A model generated the notes under the pieces. The model ran no database searches, had not been told where the DNA came from, and saw only the letters and a list, made by a program, of their open reading frames with translations. From the NCBI GenBank assembly GCA_051294375.1, contig JBJCIZ010000239.1, forward strand, positions 7,006,852 through 7,070,851: 64,000 nucleotides of DNA. The letters run 5' to 3'. The first letter of the stretch is position 1. Each line of letters begins with the position of its first letter. This DNA is from Paraspadella gotoi. Taxonomy: Eukaryota > Chaetognatha. Shown here piece by piece: positions 1-10,530 of this stretch. The position numbers and the translations under genes were made by a program.

Positions 1-420
1 CCAATTTTCTCATTTATGTGAGAATATCAAGTCTCAAATCAATTATTACAATGTTCAAACATGACATGGGGACAAACTAGAATTCAGTTAGAAAACAAAA
101 GTTATCCCAAATGCTACAATATGCAAATGAGATTCAATTTCTCAATCTCCGTCTATATTCATTGAATTTTATTCAATGATAAGTTTTTCTCTTACACTTA
201 AAAATCTACCGCTTCTCTCTTCCTCCCGTTTTCTTTCCTATCTCCCTTCCTTCCATCCCTACACATTGCTACCATCCTCACAAAAAAAAGAAAACCCTTG
301 GGCGTCTGGCAAAAGCCGGAGACGAGGCTGGCGCATTGTTAATTCAGGATTTTTTAGGAACTCTTTATCACGAGAAAAGTTTTATGCCCTCGTCTCACAT
401 CCATTTTTCTTCCCCATCTT
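1..420. other. AT-rich unique sequence, no gene seen
   Basis: Mostly AT-rich sequence followed by a pyrimidine-leaning stretch from about 180. Reading frames here are short and of low complexity (Ser/Leu/Phe from CT tracts). No splice-bounded island or known motif was seen. Confidence 0.5.
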
Positions 421-590
421 TTCTGTCTCGCGCTGTTTCTCTCTGTCTCCTTTTCTCTCTCTCTCTCTGCGCTCTCGGTCTGCTTCCTCGTCATCGGTCT
501 CGTCCTCTCTCTCTCTTCTCTCTCGATCTCTCTCATCTCTCTGCTCTCTCACTTTTATTCACTTTCTCCTTTTCATTTCACTTATTTCCA
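420..590. repeat. Degenerate CT microsatellite
   Basis: Interrupted CT dinucleotide tract with TCG and TCC variants. Any frame through it gives Ser/Leu or Arg/Glu runs, so the open frames here are compositional. Confidence 0.75.
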
Positions 591-718
591 GATTCGCGTC
601 CCAACAATACCGCGGACAATTTTTCAAATTCATGAAGATATATTTATTTTTTCTTTTTTTATCAACATTTTAGAAGCAAAATTTTTATTTCAGAAGAGAT
701 ATATTTATATTCGCCAGT

Positions 719-982
719 CTATTCGTTAAAAATTTGTAAACTTTCCGAAGGGTCAAAGCTCTCACAAGAAAAAAGTGAACAATCGGAACCACCATTAAAA
801 CCACTCTGGCCACCACCTTGGTCAATCAACCCACCAAGTTGACCTCTTCCACCTGTGCCGCCGATCTGATAGCATCCTTCTTTTGCCATAATACCCGCGA
901 AGTCAATCCAGTGGCATTCTCTGTGCCATTTTACCAGTGAAACTAATCCGCGATTGCAATTAAATGGGATTTGCCATTTCAC
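719..982 (-). CDS. Short unassigned ORF, possible exon
   Basis: An 87-codon frame opens with Met and ends at a stop. Unlike most frames in the window it is not made of a simple repeat. Its N-terminal half has mixed composition (Trp, His, Cys, Glu) and its middle is Gly-rich, around GGTGGRGQLGGLIDQGGG. I do not recognise it. It lies 3' of the terminal exon of the minus-strand Ig receptor, so it would belong to another transcript or be chance. No clear splice sites or promoter support it. Confidence 0.15.
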   Translation of the reverse strand: MKWQIPFNCNRGLVSLVKWHRECHWIDFAGIMAKEGCYQIGGTGGRGQLGGLIDQGGGQSGFNGGSDCSLFSCESFDPSESLQIFNE

Positions 983-1059
983 CTAATGGCATCTTCAAAC
1001 ATTTTCTCGATATTACGATGGCAATTAACCCTCCATCGCTTTACTGTAAAAACTTTTGG

Positions 1060-1368
1060 CCCAAAGACCGCTGACCACAGACCACGGTGTCCACAGAGAC
1101 GACAGAGACCACGGAGGCCTTAGAGACCACATAGATGACAGAGGCTACAGAGGTCACAGAGACCACATAGACGACAGAGGTCACAGGCCACAGTGTCCAC
1201 AGAGACCGCAGAGACCACAGAGGCCTTAGAGACCACATAGACGATAGAGGCCACAGAGGCCAGAGAGACCACAGATGCCACAGAGGCCACAGAGGCCACA
1301 GACACCACAGAGACGACACAGGCCACAGAGACCACAGAGGCCACAGTGGCCACAGAGGCCACAGAGAC
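1060..1368. repeat. 9-bp minisatellite
   Basis: Degenerate tandem array built from ggccacaga, gaccacaga and related units, about 34 copies. The 9-bp period keeps three minus-strand frames open and yields repeated Leu-Trp-Pro and Val-Ala-Ser peptides. This is a period effect and not evidence of a protein. Confidence 0.8.
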
Positions 1369-1370
1369 AT

Positions 1371-1686
1371 TAAGTCTCAGATTAATCCAATCTCGAACGC
1401 CATCAAAATCAATTCCCCCCCTCTGAGATATTACGCCAGCCGATTTAGGGTTGTATCAGGACGTAAGTTTTGGGAAACACGAGATTGGATCCCCACCATG
1501 GGTGATTTTAATTTTAATTCATAAATTTATTTAAAAAAATCAAATAAGGTGTTAAGTTTTGAGAGTAATGTGGATTCAGTTATAACCGCTATCTCTTTGT
1601 TTCTCTTTCTCCCTTTTTTTCCCTCTCTCTCTTTCTTGATCCTTATCATCAAAAGTGTTTAGAAAATAAACGGTTATTATGATCAT
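1371..1686. other. Presumed 3' flank of the minus-strand receptor gene
   Basis: AT-rich sequence downstream, in the minus direction, of the stop codon at 1687-1689. An AATAAA hexamer lies on the minus strand at about 1525-1535 and could serve for polyadenylation. That use is inferred from position only. A short CT tract sits at about 1590-1635. Confidence 0.3.
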
Positions 1687-1931
1687 TTATAGAGTGCCGG
1701 AAAAACTATACCTGTATGGCCCATTCTTACGAATGGTGTTTTGAGCGGCGTAATACTTGCCCCCTTCCGCCCTTTTCTCCGACCCCCTCTCACCCAAATG
1801 AAGCCCCGTCGTCTTCTGTTTACATCCGGGGGCGTTGGTCGCGCCGACGCCCGCGTGACCGCGCCGCTGGTGGTTGACGGCCGCGGCGGCTGCGGCGGCG
1901 TCGCGGGCGTCCGCTCCCGGCGCCGCGTCAT
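1687..1931 (-). CDS. Terminal exon of an Ig-superfamily receptor (cytoplasmic C-terminus)
   Basis: A GC-rich island on the minus strand. A pyrimidine-leaning stretch ending in ..ctcgctag gives the acceptor at 1931/1932. In phase 1 the exon reads 81 codons to a TAA at 1687: an Asp-Asp-Ala-Ala start, an Ala run, then a basic polar tail ending YYAAQNTIRKNGPYRYSFSG plus Thr-Leu. The preceding exon (9148-9375) ends with a single G in phase 1, so the split codon becomes GAT (Asp) and the frames join. This is the likely cytosolic end of the receptor whose membrane helix is at 14212-14355. The extreme C-terminus (S-G-T-L) is not a standard class I PDZ ligand. An alternative frame is also open but gives only an Arg/Pro-rich product. 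Confidence 0.45.
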
Positions 1932-2009
1932 CTAGCGAGTGATAGGAGAAGCCGACGGAAGACAGACCTTGAGGGTGAAAAAAACAAAAGATCCTTTCGT
2001 TGTGGAAGA

Positions 2010-2803
2010 AATGAGACTCTTCTCTCTCCTCTCTCTCTCTCTCTCTCTCCTCTCTCTCTCCTCTCTTATATCGTTGTCTCCCGCCTTCTCCTCCCTCCGT
2101 ACCCCGTTTTTTTCCTCCTTCTCTCTCCTCTCTTACTCTTCTCAGTCTGTTTGTCTCTCTCTCTTCTCTCTCTCTCTCTTCTTCTCTCTCTCTCTCTCTC
2201 TCTTCTCTACTTTCCCTCCCTCTGCTCTTCTTCTCTCTCTCTCTCTCTCGTCCTCTCATCTTCCTTAATTAATTATAGTTTGTTTGGTTTTTATTTTGCT
2301 TGTTTATTTGTTTTACACACCACGGGCGGGGAACCAGAGGGACACGAGACGGGCCCGATTAGGTCGTCTCTTTCTCTCTCTCTCTCCTCTTCTCCTCTCT
2401 CCCTCTACCTTCTGTCATCTATCCTCCCTCCTCCTCTGCTCATTCCTCCATGATCTCTCTCTCTCTCCTCTCCTTCTCTCTAATTGTCGTACTTCCCTCT
2501 CTCTCGTCATCTGTTTCTTCTCTCTTCCTCTCTCTCTCTACTTCATCTCTCTCTCTTTTTCTCTCTCTCTCTCTTAGGAATGAGATTTCTTTTCCTTCCC
2601 CATTATTTTTTTTGGTAATTTTATTTTCCAGCTGAATTTTTATTAAAAATCAAAAATGGTTGGCAGGGGGAGGAAGAGAGTGGGAAGAAAGAGACCAAAA
2701 AGAGAGAGATGAGAGAGAGGAGAGACAGCAGAGAGAGAGAGAGAGAGAGAAGATGAGAGAGAGAAGAGAGAGAGAGAGAGAGTGAAGAGAGAGTATCTTG
2801 TTT
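2010..2803. repeat. CT/GA block, first copy of a direct repeat
   Basis: CT-rich tract (2010-2580), a short AT-rich bridge, then a GA-rich tract up to the gap. Islands inside it (the TTTGTTTGGTTTTTATTT segment near 2278 and the AATGAGATTTCTTTT segment near 2580) recur in the same order at 4075-4885, offset about 2.08 kb. The copies differ mainly by small indels. Confidence 0.7.
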
Positions 2804-2828
2804 NNNNNNNNNNNNNNNNNNNNNNNNN
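2804..2828. other. Assembly gap, 25 N
   Basis: Fixed-length 25-N run placed in a GA tract. The same gap length recurs at 15808, 31959, 53336 and 63689, which points to scaffold joins of unknown size. Confidence 0.98.
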
Positions 2829-2892
2829 ACGTGTCGCCAACAAATCCCACGGCTGTCGCACCAACGATTACAGTAAGCCAAGACAGAGATTT
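2829..2892 (+). repeat. Damaged tRNA 3'-end segment (Leu-like)
   Basis: Mirror copy of the tRNA segment at 6214-6255. The remnant AAATCCCACGGCTGTCGCACC still resembles a T-arm and acceptor end but has lost the B-box. It is followed, as in the other copy, by the AGACAGAGATTT motif. Confidence 0.4.
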
Positions 2893-4075
2893 CTCACGCT
2901 ATCTATGAAACCAAGGTCAGGTGGAAGCTCGATAACTTTTGATAAAACAAACAGACGAGAGAAGGTCGTTGTCAATTTTCAAACAGACCATCCCCATCGC
3001 GTTTTTTTTTTTCGGGCGATACAAAATCTACTGCTTATATACATTGCCAGTGGATATCAGAGACGTGGGTAAAAATTTCCCTGGCGGAATGCGAAGCCAT
3101 CCGCATTGCCGGTTCCATTTCGGATCGGTTCAGTGGCGCAAAATCAGAGACCTCTGATTCCCCTGTAATTGATGGCAAGGATTTAGGGTGTGGATTTAGG
3201 CTTAGCGCATCTAGCGCCGCTCTAGCGCTTTAATCATTAAGGTTAAGGAATGGAGAGTCCTAGACTTTGAAGGTTTAGGGACTTAGGAGCATTGGCAATT
3301 ACAGGCGTTGGCTAACGAGATCTAGACTTTTGACCTTGCGATCCGTGCCTGTAGATTAAACTCTCGGCCTCCCTCTCGGCACTCAACAGGCGAATCCCTG
3401 GTGTCGCGTGCCGACACCCGTGAGCATTCTCTCTTCTCACGAATCGCCCGGCCTCGGGCGTTCGCCCCGCCCCCTTACCGGTTCCTGTCATCGTGGGAAG
3501 GTTAGGAACAGAGCTTTAACGCAGACCCTACCGTTTGGCGGACACGAATAACGTACTGCATGCCTAAGTTTTGAAACGCGAGCTGATGAAGCGGTTAACA
3601 TGATTCTAAAATCATACTCTTATTTTTTTTATTCATTTTTTTTAATCCTTTTGATCATTCAAAATTTTTTTTTTGAATTTTGAAAAAACCGAATGGAAAT
3701 GATCTACGTGTTTTATGACAGAGAGTTTTTTTTAGTCTCTCGAGAATTTGGATCAATTAGATGACAAGGACAAGCTCTTTTATCCCAGGTGCTGGTCCAT
3801 CTTCCTGCAATGATTCCTTGGACCCCAAAGCGAGATTGGACTGAATCGGGGTGAAATTTACACGGCAAAAGGTGAAAAGTCAAAATCGGAAAGTTAAAAG
3901 GGAAAATAAAAAGCGGAAAGAGAGGAAATAACTTGAAGAATTGTGTTGATACAGGATTCTGCTTTCCCGTGCGTTGAAATACTCGGAAATTGACATCCTC
4001 ACGAATCCAATTCTCACGTTTTCCAATTTCTTTTCCTACTACCCCATCGTTTCCACATGACGAAGTCCATCTACT
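2829..4075. repeat. Left arm of a diverged inverted repeat
   Basis: About 1.25 kb whose reverse complement reappears at about 5205-6255. Shared landmarks in mirrored order are the tRNA-like end, the CAGTGGATATCAGAGACGTGG region, the GCGAATCCCTGGTG segment, the TGATTCCTTGG segment near 3810 and the CATCGTTTCCACATG segment near 4045. Differences are dominated by indels. It holds scattered TTAGG-like hexamers at 3180-3300. No protein-coding gene was seen. Confidence 0.7.
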
Positions 4076-4885
4076 TCCTCTCTCTCTCTCTTCTCTCCTC
4101 CTCTCTCCTCTCTCTCTCTCGTCTCCTCTCTCTCTCCTCTTCTAATCTCTTTCTGTTGATCAGTCCCCCTTCTCCTACCCTCTTCCCCTTTACTTTTGTC
4201 TCTCTAATCTCTCTCCTCCTTTACTCATTCATGTATCTGTCTCTCTCTCTTCTCTCTCTCTCTCTTCTGATCTCTCTCTCTTTCCTCTCTCTCTCTTCCT
4301 TTCCCTCAGCTCTCTCTCTTCTCTCTCTCCTCTCCCTCTCCTCGCTTCTTCCTTCAATTAATTATATTTGTTTGGTTTTTATTTGGCTTTTGTTTATTTG
4401 TTTTACACGCCGCGGGGAACAGAGGGAACGAGACGCCCGAAGCGTCTCTCTCTCTCTCTCTCTCTTCTCTTCTCTCCTCTCGCCACTCTCCTCCTTCCTC
4501 TCATCTCGCTCCTCTCCTCATCTATCTCTCGCACTTTCCTCTCTCCTCCTCTCTCTCTCTTTTTGCGTACTTCCCTCTCTCGTCTCTCTGTCTTTCTCTC
4601 TTCCTCTCTCTCTCTACTCTCTCTCTCTCTTTTTCTCTCCTCTCCTCTTGGAAATGAGATTTCTTTATCCTTCCATTATTTTTTTGGTAATTCTTAATTT
4701 TCCAGTGAATTTTTTTTAAAAAATCAAAAAATGGTTGCAAGGGGAGGAGAGAGAGTGGGAGAGAAAGAAGAGACCAAAGAGAGATGAGAGAGAGAGAGGA
4801 GAGAGACGAGAGAAGAGAGAGAGAGAGAAAGACGAGAGAGAAGAGAGAGAGAGAGAGAAGAGAGAGTGAAGAGAGAGTAAAAATC
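4075..4885. repeat. CT/GA block, second copy of the direct repeat
   Basis: Second, indel-diverged copy of 2010-2800. It lies between the two arms of the inverted repeat. Its frames are runs of Ser/Leu or Arg/Glu and are not counted as genes. Confidence 0.7.
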
Positions 4886-4960
4886 CTGGTATTTCAATCG
4901 ATTGAATGAAAGAGAGGACAGGACTCCCATAATTCCATCCAATCGCGACGCCCGTTTAAT

Positions 4961-4964
<4 letters not shown>

Positions 4965-5039
<75 letters not shown>
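4965..5039. repeat. (CT)n microsatellite
   Basis: About 37 near-perfect CT dinucleotides. A (GA)n tract at 5187-5218 follows, at the inner edge of the right inverted-repeat arm. Confidence 0.95.
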
Positions 5040-5043
<4 letters not shown>

Positions 5044-5183
5044 CCCCCTTCTTCAGGGCGCCACGTGAAAAAGCGACAGTGACGTCGTCATTCTACAACG
5101 AAGATTTCGAATTTCGGTGAACAACGTTCACGGTGAGCCAGCGTCAGTGGGCGGACGTGAGTGGCCAATCGATGAGGTCTTCT

Positions 5184-5204
<21 letters not shown>

Positions 5205-5222
<18 letters not shown>

Positions 5223-6255
5223 CTTCGCATGTGAAACGATGGGGACGTAAAAAAATATGAAACGTGAAATGATTCGTGAGGATTCAATTTCACGAGTTTT
5301 CACCGCGTGAAAGCAGAATCCCTTTTCACACATCTCATTTTTCTCTTTTCCCTTTTTACTTTTCCCTTTTAACTTTTCCATTTTGACTTTTCACTTTTCC
5401 GTGTAAATTCACCCGATCAGCCATCTCCTTTGGGGTCAAGGAATCATTGCAGGAAATGGACCAGCACCTGGATAAAAGACGCTTTTGTCATCTAATTGAT
5501 CAATCGGAGAGCCTAAAAAAACTCTCTGTCATAAAAACGTAGATATCCTTCGTTTCTCAAATTCAAAAAAATTAATGTCAAAAAGGATTAAAAATAGATT
5601 TAAATCATGTTAACTTCAGTCGCGTCAAAACTTAGCATCTAACTTTCGTCCGCCACGTTAGGCTGCGTTAAAAGCTTGTTCCTACCTTCAAACATTGACA
5701 CCAAAGGGGCGCGAACCCGAGGCCGATTCGTGAGAAGAGAGAATGCTCACTCGCACGCCACCAGGGATTCGCCTCTTGAGTGCCGAGGGAGGCGAGAGTT
5801 TAATCTACAGCACGGATACCAAGCAAAGTCTAATCTCTTACCAAACCTGTAATCCAATCCCTAATCCTAAACCTTAAAGTCTAATTCCTAAATATTAATC
5901 TTTAACCCTCATTCCTAACCTTAATGATTAACGCTAATGCCTAACCTAAATCCACAACCTAATCCCTTGCCATCATTACAGGAATCAAGGTCTCTGATTT
6001 GCCCTGACCCGAATGGAACCGGCCAATAGGCGGATGGGCTTCCATCCGCCAGGAAATTTTACCCACGTCTCTGATCCACTTGCAATGTATAAATAGCAGT
6101 AGATTTTGTATCTGAGCATTCTGTTGAAAATTGACAACGACTTCTTGTCTGTTTTTCTATCAATAAATTCCACCTTGGTTTCATGCTGAAATCTCTGTCT
6201 TCTTACTTAAATGTGGTGGCAGCCGTGGGATTCGAACCCACGCCTCCAGAGAGAC
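5205..6255. repeat. Right arm of the diverged inverted repeat
   Basis: Reverse-complement partner of 2829-4075. It contains CCTAA-rich sequence at 5830-5970 and ends in an AATAAA at about 6162 followed by the tRNA segment. No coding region was recognised. Confidence 0.7.
6214..6255 (-). repeat. tRNA-Leu-like 3' segment with CCA end
   Basis: On the minus strand a variable-arm-like stem leads into GTGGGTTCGAATCCCAC (a perfect T-arm with intact B-box), then GGCTGCCA and a further CCA. Nuclear eukaryotic tRNA genes do not encode CCA, so the sequence looks RNA-derived. Read on the plus strand it is laid out like a primer-binding site: AATAAA, about 50 bases, then TGGTGGCAGCC. The anticodon arm and 5' half are absent, so it is not a functional tRNA gene. 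Confidence 0.55.
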
Positions 6256-6780
6256 GAATGACTGAAATCTGACTGAAATATCTGTCTTCTAACTTAAATG
6301 CCACAATACTCACTTTTAACCTAAGATTTTTAAACCTAAAAATTAACTAAATTCCCAAGTTACTACGGGGCGGTTAGGGAAAATAAGGCCCCTCGCCTAA
6401 TTCGACTCTGATTTTAAAAAGGCTCTAATTCTGCGAATGCTTTCTCATTTGCTTTGGGCAGCGAAGTCGTTTAGAGTTTTCTGCATGATTTGTGTCAGAA
6501 ACTTTCGAAAATTATCTTTTTCGCGGCACAGTGGTGAGTAACACGATAAGAAGGGTTTGTGTTCTGAGAGGAAAACAAAGGAAGTCTCGAAGTGAATAAG
6601 GTGTGACGCGGCAGATATCTTTAAACTTAGCCTTAGGATTTCATCTTAGATGTATATGCTAGAGAGAGATGTATCGAAACTTTTCAGATAGTTAATACAC
6701 AAAGATGATATTAAAAATACGAGGATTGCCGCTTGGGCCTTAACCTGAAAATCACCAGGGCCTTCTTTGCAATTGAATCA
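6256..6780. other. Unique intronic or intergenic sequence
   Basis: A second copy of the CTGAAAT..CTGTCTTCT..ACTTAAATG motif lies at about 6269-6300, directly after the tRNA segment. Beyond it I see no gene, only AT-rich sequence. Confidence 0.45.
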
Positions 6781-6784
6781 TAGT

Positions 6785-7121
6785 CGGGAAGGGAGGAGAG
6801 GGAGGGAGAGGAGAGAGAGAGAAGAGAGAGAGAAGAGAGAGAATGATTTATTGCCGGCCCTTGTTGAAAACTATAAAAAAGTATGGGGTGGGAAAGGCGG
6901 AAGGTAGGCCCTCTTTTTTTAACCAGAGGGAGCGGTAGGGCACGGGACTGGGCCGGCTATCGCGCAGCGGCGGCAAGGGCGGCCGCGGCTAGTAGGGGCG
7001 GCTGCGGCAGCGGCGGCAGGGGCGGTTGAAAGTCTGGATGCGACCGGTTTGGGCGAAAAGAATTTAATGTTTGGTTCGGAAGAAGGGGAAAGGCATCAAA
7101 AATATTTACGTCATCGCCCGT

Positions 7122-7160
<39 letters not shown>

Positions 7161-7215
7161 GAGACGAGAGAGAGAGAGAGAGAGAGGAGGAGAAGACGAG
7201 AGAGAGAGACCTTTT
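6785..7215. repeat. GA tracts flanking a GC-rich GGC repeat
   Basis: GA-rich tracts at 6785-6842 and 7121-7211 surround a degenerate GGC/GCGGC array at about 6950-7028. A stop codon interrupts each reading of the GGC array. It is treated as a microsatellite. Confidence 0.65.
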
Positions 7216-8515
7216 TGTCTCTCGCCTAGGAGTAGAGTTCCAATAGAAAGAAAAAAGTTGTTTAAATGATCTTAAATTACATAAATACCAAAAAATATTT
7301 TTGAAAAATATTTTTATTTACAAAGTCGAGAATATTTTAAAGAAAGGCTAACTTAGAAACAGATTTGTTTTAAAGATGTTTGTCCAAATTTATATAAATT
7401 CAAATAATTTAGTAAGTCCATCAATAATTAATATACGATTTAATTCGGCTAGTTTTGATATTTTTTTATATATTTGAATAAGTTCCATTAAGAGATTATA
7501 AGACATAAGATATTATTCTGCCAAATATTTCGAATTGTTTTTCAGTTCATATTAAATACGTATTTCGCTTATATACGTAGAAGCCTCGTTATAAAACTCA
7601 TTTTAATAACCATTTCCTCATTATTTTCGTCTCCTCTAATGATCTTTTTCTTTCCATTTTTTTCTCTCTCTTTTTTTTTCATTCTTTTTATGATTCAAAT
7701 TTTCCCGCCATCCACCACGCCCATCCATTCTCGTTTTTTTTCCGCCATTTTTTTTTTAAAACCGTCGATTCTCTTTCTTTTATTTTTTGTCGTCGTTTTA
7801 AGTGTGAATTACTATTAATGAAGTTTTTTCGCGCTAAAATCAGCGTCCCTAAATTTTTTAAATGTGGAAGAGTTTGAATGTGTTGAAGATGTGGCGCTAT
7901 TTTCCGAGAGCGCCCCAATTTGATTCATAATTATCAAACTTCATAACAACCCTAATATCTCGCTCTTAATTTTTTTGAAAGTTTAATCCAATCTTTAACC
8001 CATAACCCTAACCATTACCTAATTCCTAACCGTAATCTTTAACTTCAATTCCTAATCTCTAACCTAAATGCCTAACCTTATTTTCTAACCTAATCCCTAA
8101 TCCTTAACCAAATCTTCTACCAAATCCGTAAACTAACCTTTAACGATATTTATTAAACTATAAATAAAATCAATTTTGAATTTAAGTTGATATGGGGCGC
8201 TTTCGGAAAATAGGGGCAAAGAAAGGGGGGGGTTAAGATTCTGGATCGGTTCAGATAAAGGTAAGTTGTGGTATGACATGTAAAAGTACTTGTACCTGAC
8301 TGGCGTGGAAAAATTATGGAAACAAGTATGTAAATATTTTTTTTTTGGAATAGATTACAAAGTGAATTTTTACATTTAAATATTAGGCTAAGAGTTACGG
8401 GGATTAAAATTCGGTATGGGATTATGGTTGTAGATTAGGAGTAGAGATTAAGTTTCCGGGTTAAGAGGTAGGATTAAGGTTTAGGATTAAAATCTGTTAA
8501 GAGATCAGGGTTGTG
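7216..8515. other. AT-rich intron-like sequence with degenerate telomere-like blocks
   Basis: This lies inside the inferred intron between the tail exon (9148-9375) and the terminal exon (1687-1931). Blocks rich in CCTAA/CCTAAC occur at 7975-8165 and TTAGG/TTAGGATT at 8380-8515. They are far too degenerate to be a telomere. No gene was seen. Confidence 0.45.
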
Positions 8516-8712
8516 CCAAGGGTTTTTTTTTGGGGGGGGGGAGGAAATGATGGGACAACGGATTTTCGATGGAACCAAAAGATGGAGCCAAGGGATGGAA
8601 TCGGGAGAATTTAAAAAGAAAGAGGAAAAGATACTTAACAGGAAAAAGGATTTGATGAATGAGAGGAATTTTGAAAGCCAAAAGTGGTGGCAGAAAATAG
8701 AGAATATCGTTA

Positions 8713-8717
<5 letters not shown>

Positions 8718-8761
<44 letters not shown>
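8718..8761. repeat. (GA)n microsatellite
   Basis: About 22 perfect GA dinucleotides. A second, impure purine-rich stretch follows at 8870-9050. Confidence 0.95.
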
Positions 8762-8763
<2 letters not shown>

Positions 8764-9147
8764 ACTTTTTTGGTAGACCTCCCTGATTGAGATTATTTTT
8801 GGACACTTAATAAAAATGGAAGGGAATTCCCGTCGACGATAATGACATTCGAAGAAAAGAGATAAAATGAACGGAGGGAGAGAGAGACGTTGGAGAAAAG
8901 AGAAGAGAATAAAAGAGAGGAATGATAGAGAGAGAGTCGGAGAAGAGAGGAGGAAGAAAAAGAAAAGAGAAGTTCTAAGTTATAGAGAAGTTGAAAAACT
9001 AAAAATGGAAGAAAAAGTGAGAAAAATGAGAAAAGAAAAGGAAGGAAAATTGAAAATAAAACGAAAACAAATAATAAAACAAAACTAACAAAAAATGAAA
9101 CATCATTAAAACAACAACCAAAACAAAACTGAAACAACAAGACTTAC

Positions 9148-9375
9148 CCTTCAACGATGATCTCTTGCCCTTCTTGTTTCCTCTGACAATCGCCGAAAGG
9201 GTCGCGGCGTATCCTCGACCGTTGATGGCGGGCTGGGCGACGCCGCCGCAGCCGCCGCCGCCGCCGCCGCTTCCGCCACCACCACCGCGGCTGCCGTGCC
9301 CGCCGATGGTGTGGTGGCGGTGGTGATGAACGTGGTTGCCCACAGCGCCCACAGCGCGGTGGTGATTGTTGAGTC
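9148..9375 (-). CDS. Cytoplasmic-tail exon of the Ig-superfamily receptor
   Basis: A GC-rich island on the minus strand. A C-rich polypyrimidine tract ends in ..aactgaag (acceptor at 9375/9376). The island ends ..TTGAAGG followed by GTAAGT, a strong donor. The frame matching the terminal exon reads a His-rich start (NHHR, HHHRHH), a Gly/Ser-rich middle, then AQPAINGRGYAATLSAIV and a basic end NKKGKRSSLK, leaving one G that pairs with the terminal exon in phase 1. From the phase-0 transmembrane exon, a 228-bp exon would enter one base out of this frame. A 1-2 base error in the GCC or C runs would explain that. The role as an intracellular tail is inferred from exon order and basic composition. 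Confidence 0.45.
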
Positions 9376-9539
9376 CTTCAGTTGTGGGCGAGGGGGGGGG
9401 AAGAAGAGTTGTACTTAACTTAATATTCATTTAATCCTACATGCACATATATTTAGTTGTATAGAAATACTTTACCAAAATAAGATTAAAGTTTTAGAGT
9501 ATTAAGGAAGGAAAGCGGGGAAAAAAATTAAAATAGTCA

Positions 9540-9930
9540 AGTAGTTAAGAAATCAAACATTGAAACAGTCAAATGGACAAAAAGTCAAAAAGTCATGCGA
9601 TTATGCAGTCAAACAATGAAGCAATCAAATATTAAAACGGTTCAACAAGCAATCAAGGTGTCAAACAGTCAAGCAGTCAAGTAATAAAGATTTCAAACAG
9701 TCAAGTATTCAAGCTGTCATAAAGTCAAAAAGTCAAGAAATCAAGCTGTCAAACAGTCAAGCAGTTAGGTAATCAAGCTGACAAATAGTCAAGTAGTTAG
9801 GTAATCAAGCTGTCAAGCAGTCAAGTAATCAAGCTGTCAAACAGTCAAGCAATCAAACTGTCAAACAGTCAAGCAATCAAGCTGTCAAACAGCCAAGCAA
9901 TCAAGCTGTCAAACAGCCAAGCAGTCAAGG
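9540..9930. repeat. 8-bp minisatellite with 24-bp higher-order unit
   Basis: Variants gtcaaaca, gtcaagca and atcaagct follow one another. Toward the right end they settle into a regular 24-bp triplet. Copies become more homogeneous from left to right. Confidence 0.8.
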
Positions 9931-9998
9931 TAAAATCCTCTTCTCTTCAACCCAACGACCTTCACGATTTCTTTTCTCACGTGAAAACGAAAAAAAAA

Positions 9999-10051
9999 AC
10001 GAGAGAGAGAAAGAGAGAGAGAGGGGGGGAAAGAGAGAGGAAGAAAGAGAG

Positions 10052-10111
<60 letters not shown>
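9999..10111. repeat. GA-rich microsatellite
   Basis: An impure GA/GAAA tract that becomes a perfect (GA)n run at about 10060-10111. Confidence 0.9.
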
Positions 10112-10114
<3 letters not shown>

Positions 10115-10219
10115 CGCTTTTTTAATCTTCTCCGTCATGAAAACGACATCGCAATTCTTTGCGCCACATTTTCTCTTTCCAGTTTCATGAAAAAAAGTTT
10201 AATGCGAAAAATATGGTAA

Positions 10220-10530
10220 CGTCATCTTCGTGATAGTCAGTCGTCGTCGTCATCGCTATCTTTTTCGTCGTTGTCGTCATCGTTGACATCGTTTTTGTTA
10301 TCCTCGTTGTCATCGTCATCGTCGTGGTCATTGTCATCTTCGTTGTAATAATCAGCATCGTCATCGTTGTATTTATCATCACCGTCGTCTTTGCCATCAT
10401 CGTCCTCGTTATCATCATTGTCGTTTTCATCTTTAACTTTCTCATCGATATCGTCATCAGTGTTGTTGTTATCTCCAGTAACATTGTCGTCATCGTAATC
10501 GTCATTGTCATTATTTGTTTTTTATGATGT
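10220..10530. repeat. Degenerate GTCATC/GTCGTC array
   Basis: Trinucleotide-based array of gtc, atc and gtt variants. It gives Val/Ile-rich frames on one strand and Met/Thr-rich frames on the other, with no amino acid pattern that favours coding. Confidence 0.8.

Noticed and set aside
1041-1370. Minus-strand frames rich in Leu-Trp-Pro and Val-Ala-Ser repeats
   Set aside because: They follow from a 9-bp tandem array that keeps three frames open; no start context, domain or splice signals.
2010-2640. Long Ser/Leu frames
   Set aside because: Pure consequence of CT dinucleotides; the complementary strand gives Arg/Glu runs of equal length.
7975-8165. Interstitial telomere
   Set aside because: Hexamers are interrupted every one or two units and mixed with CCTAAT and CTTTAAC; no perfect run.
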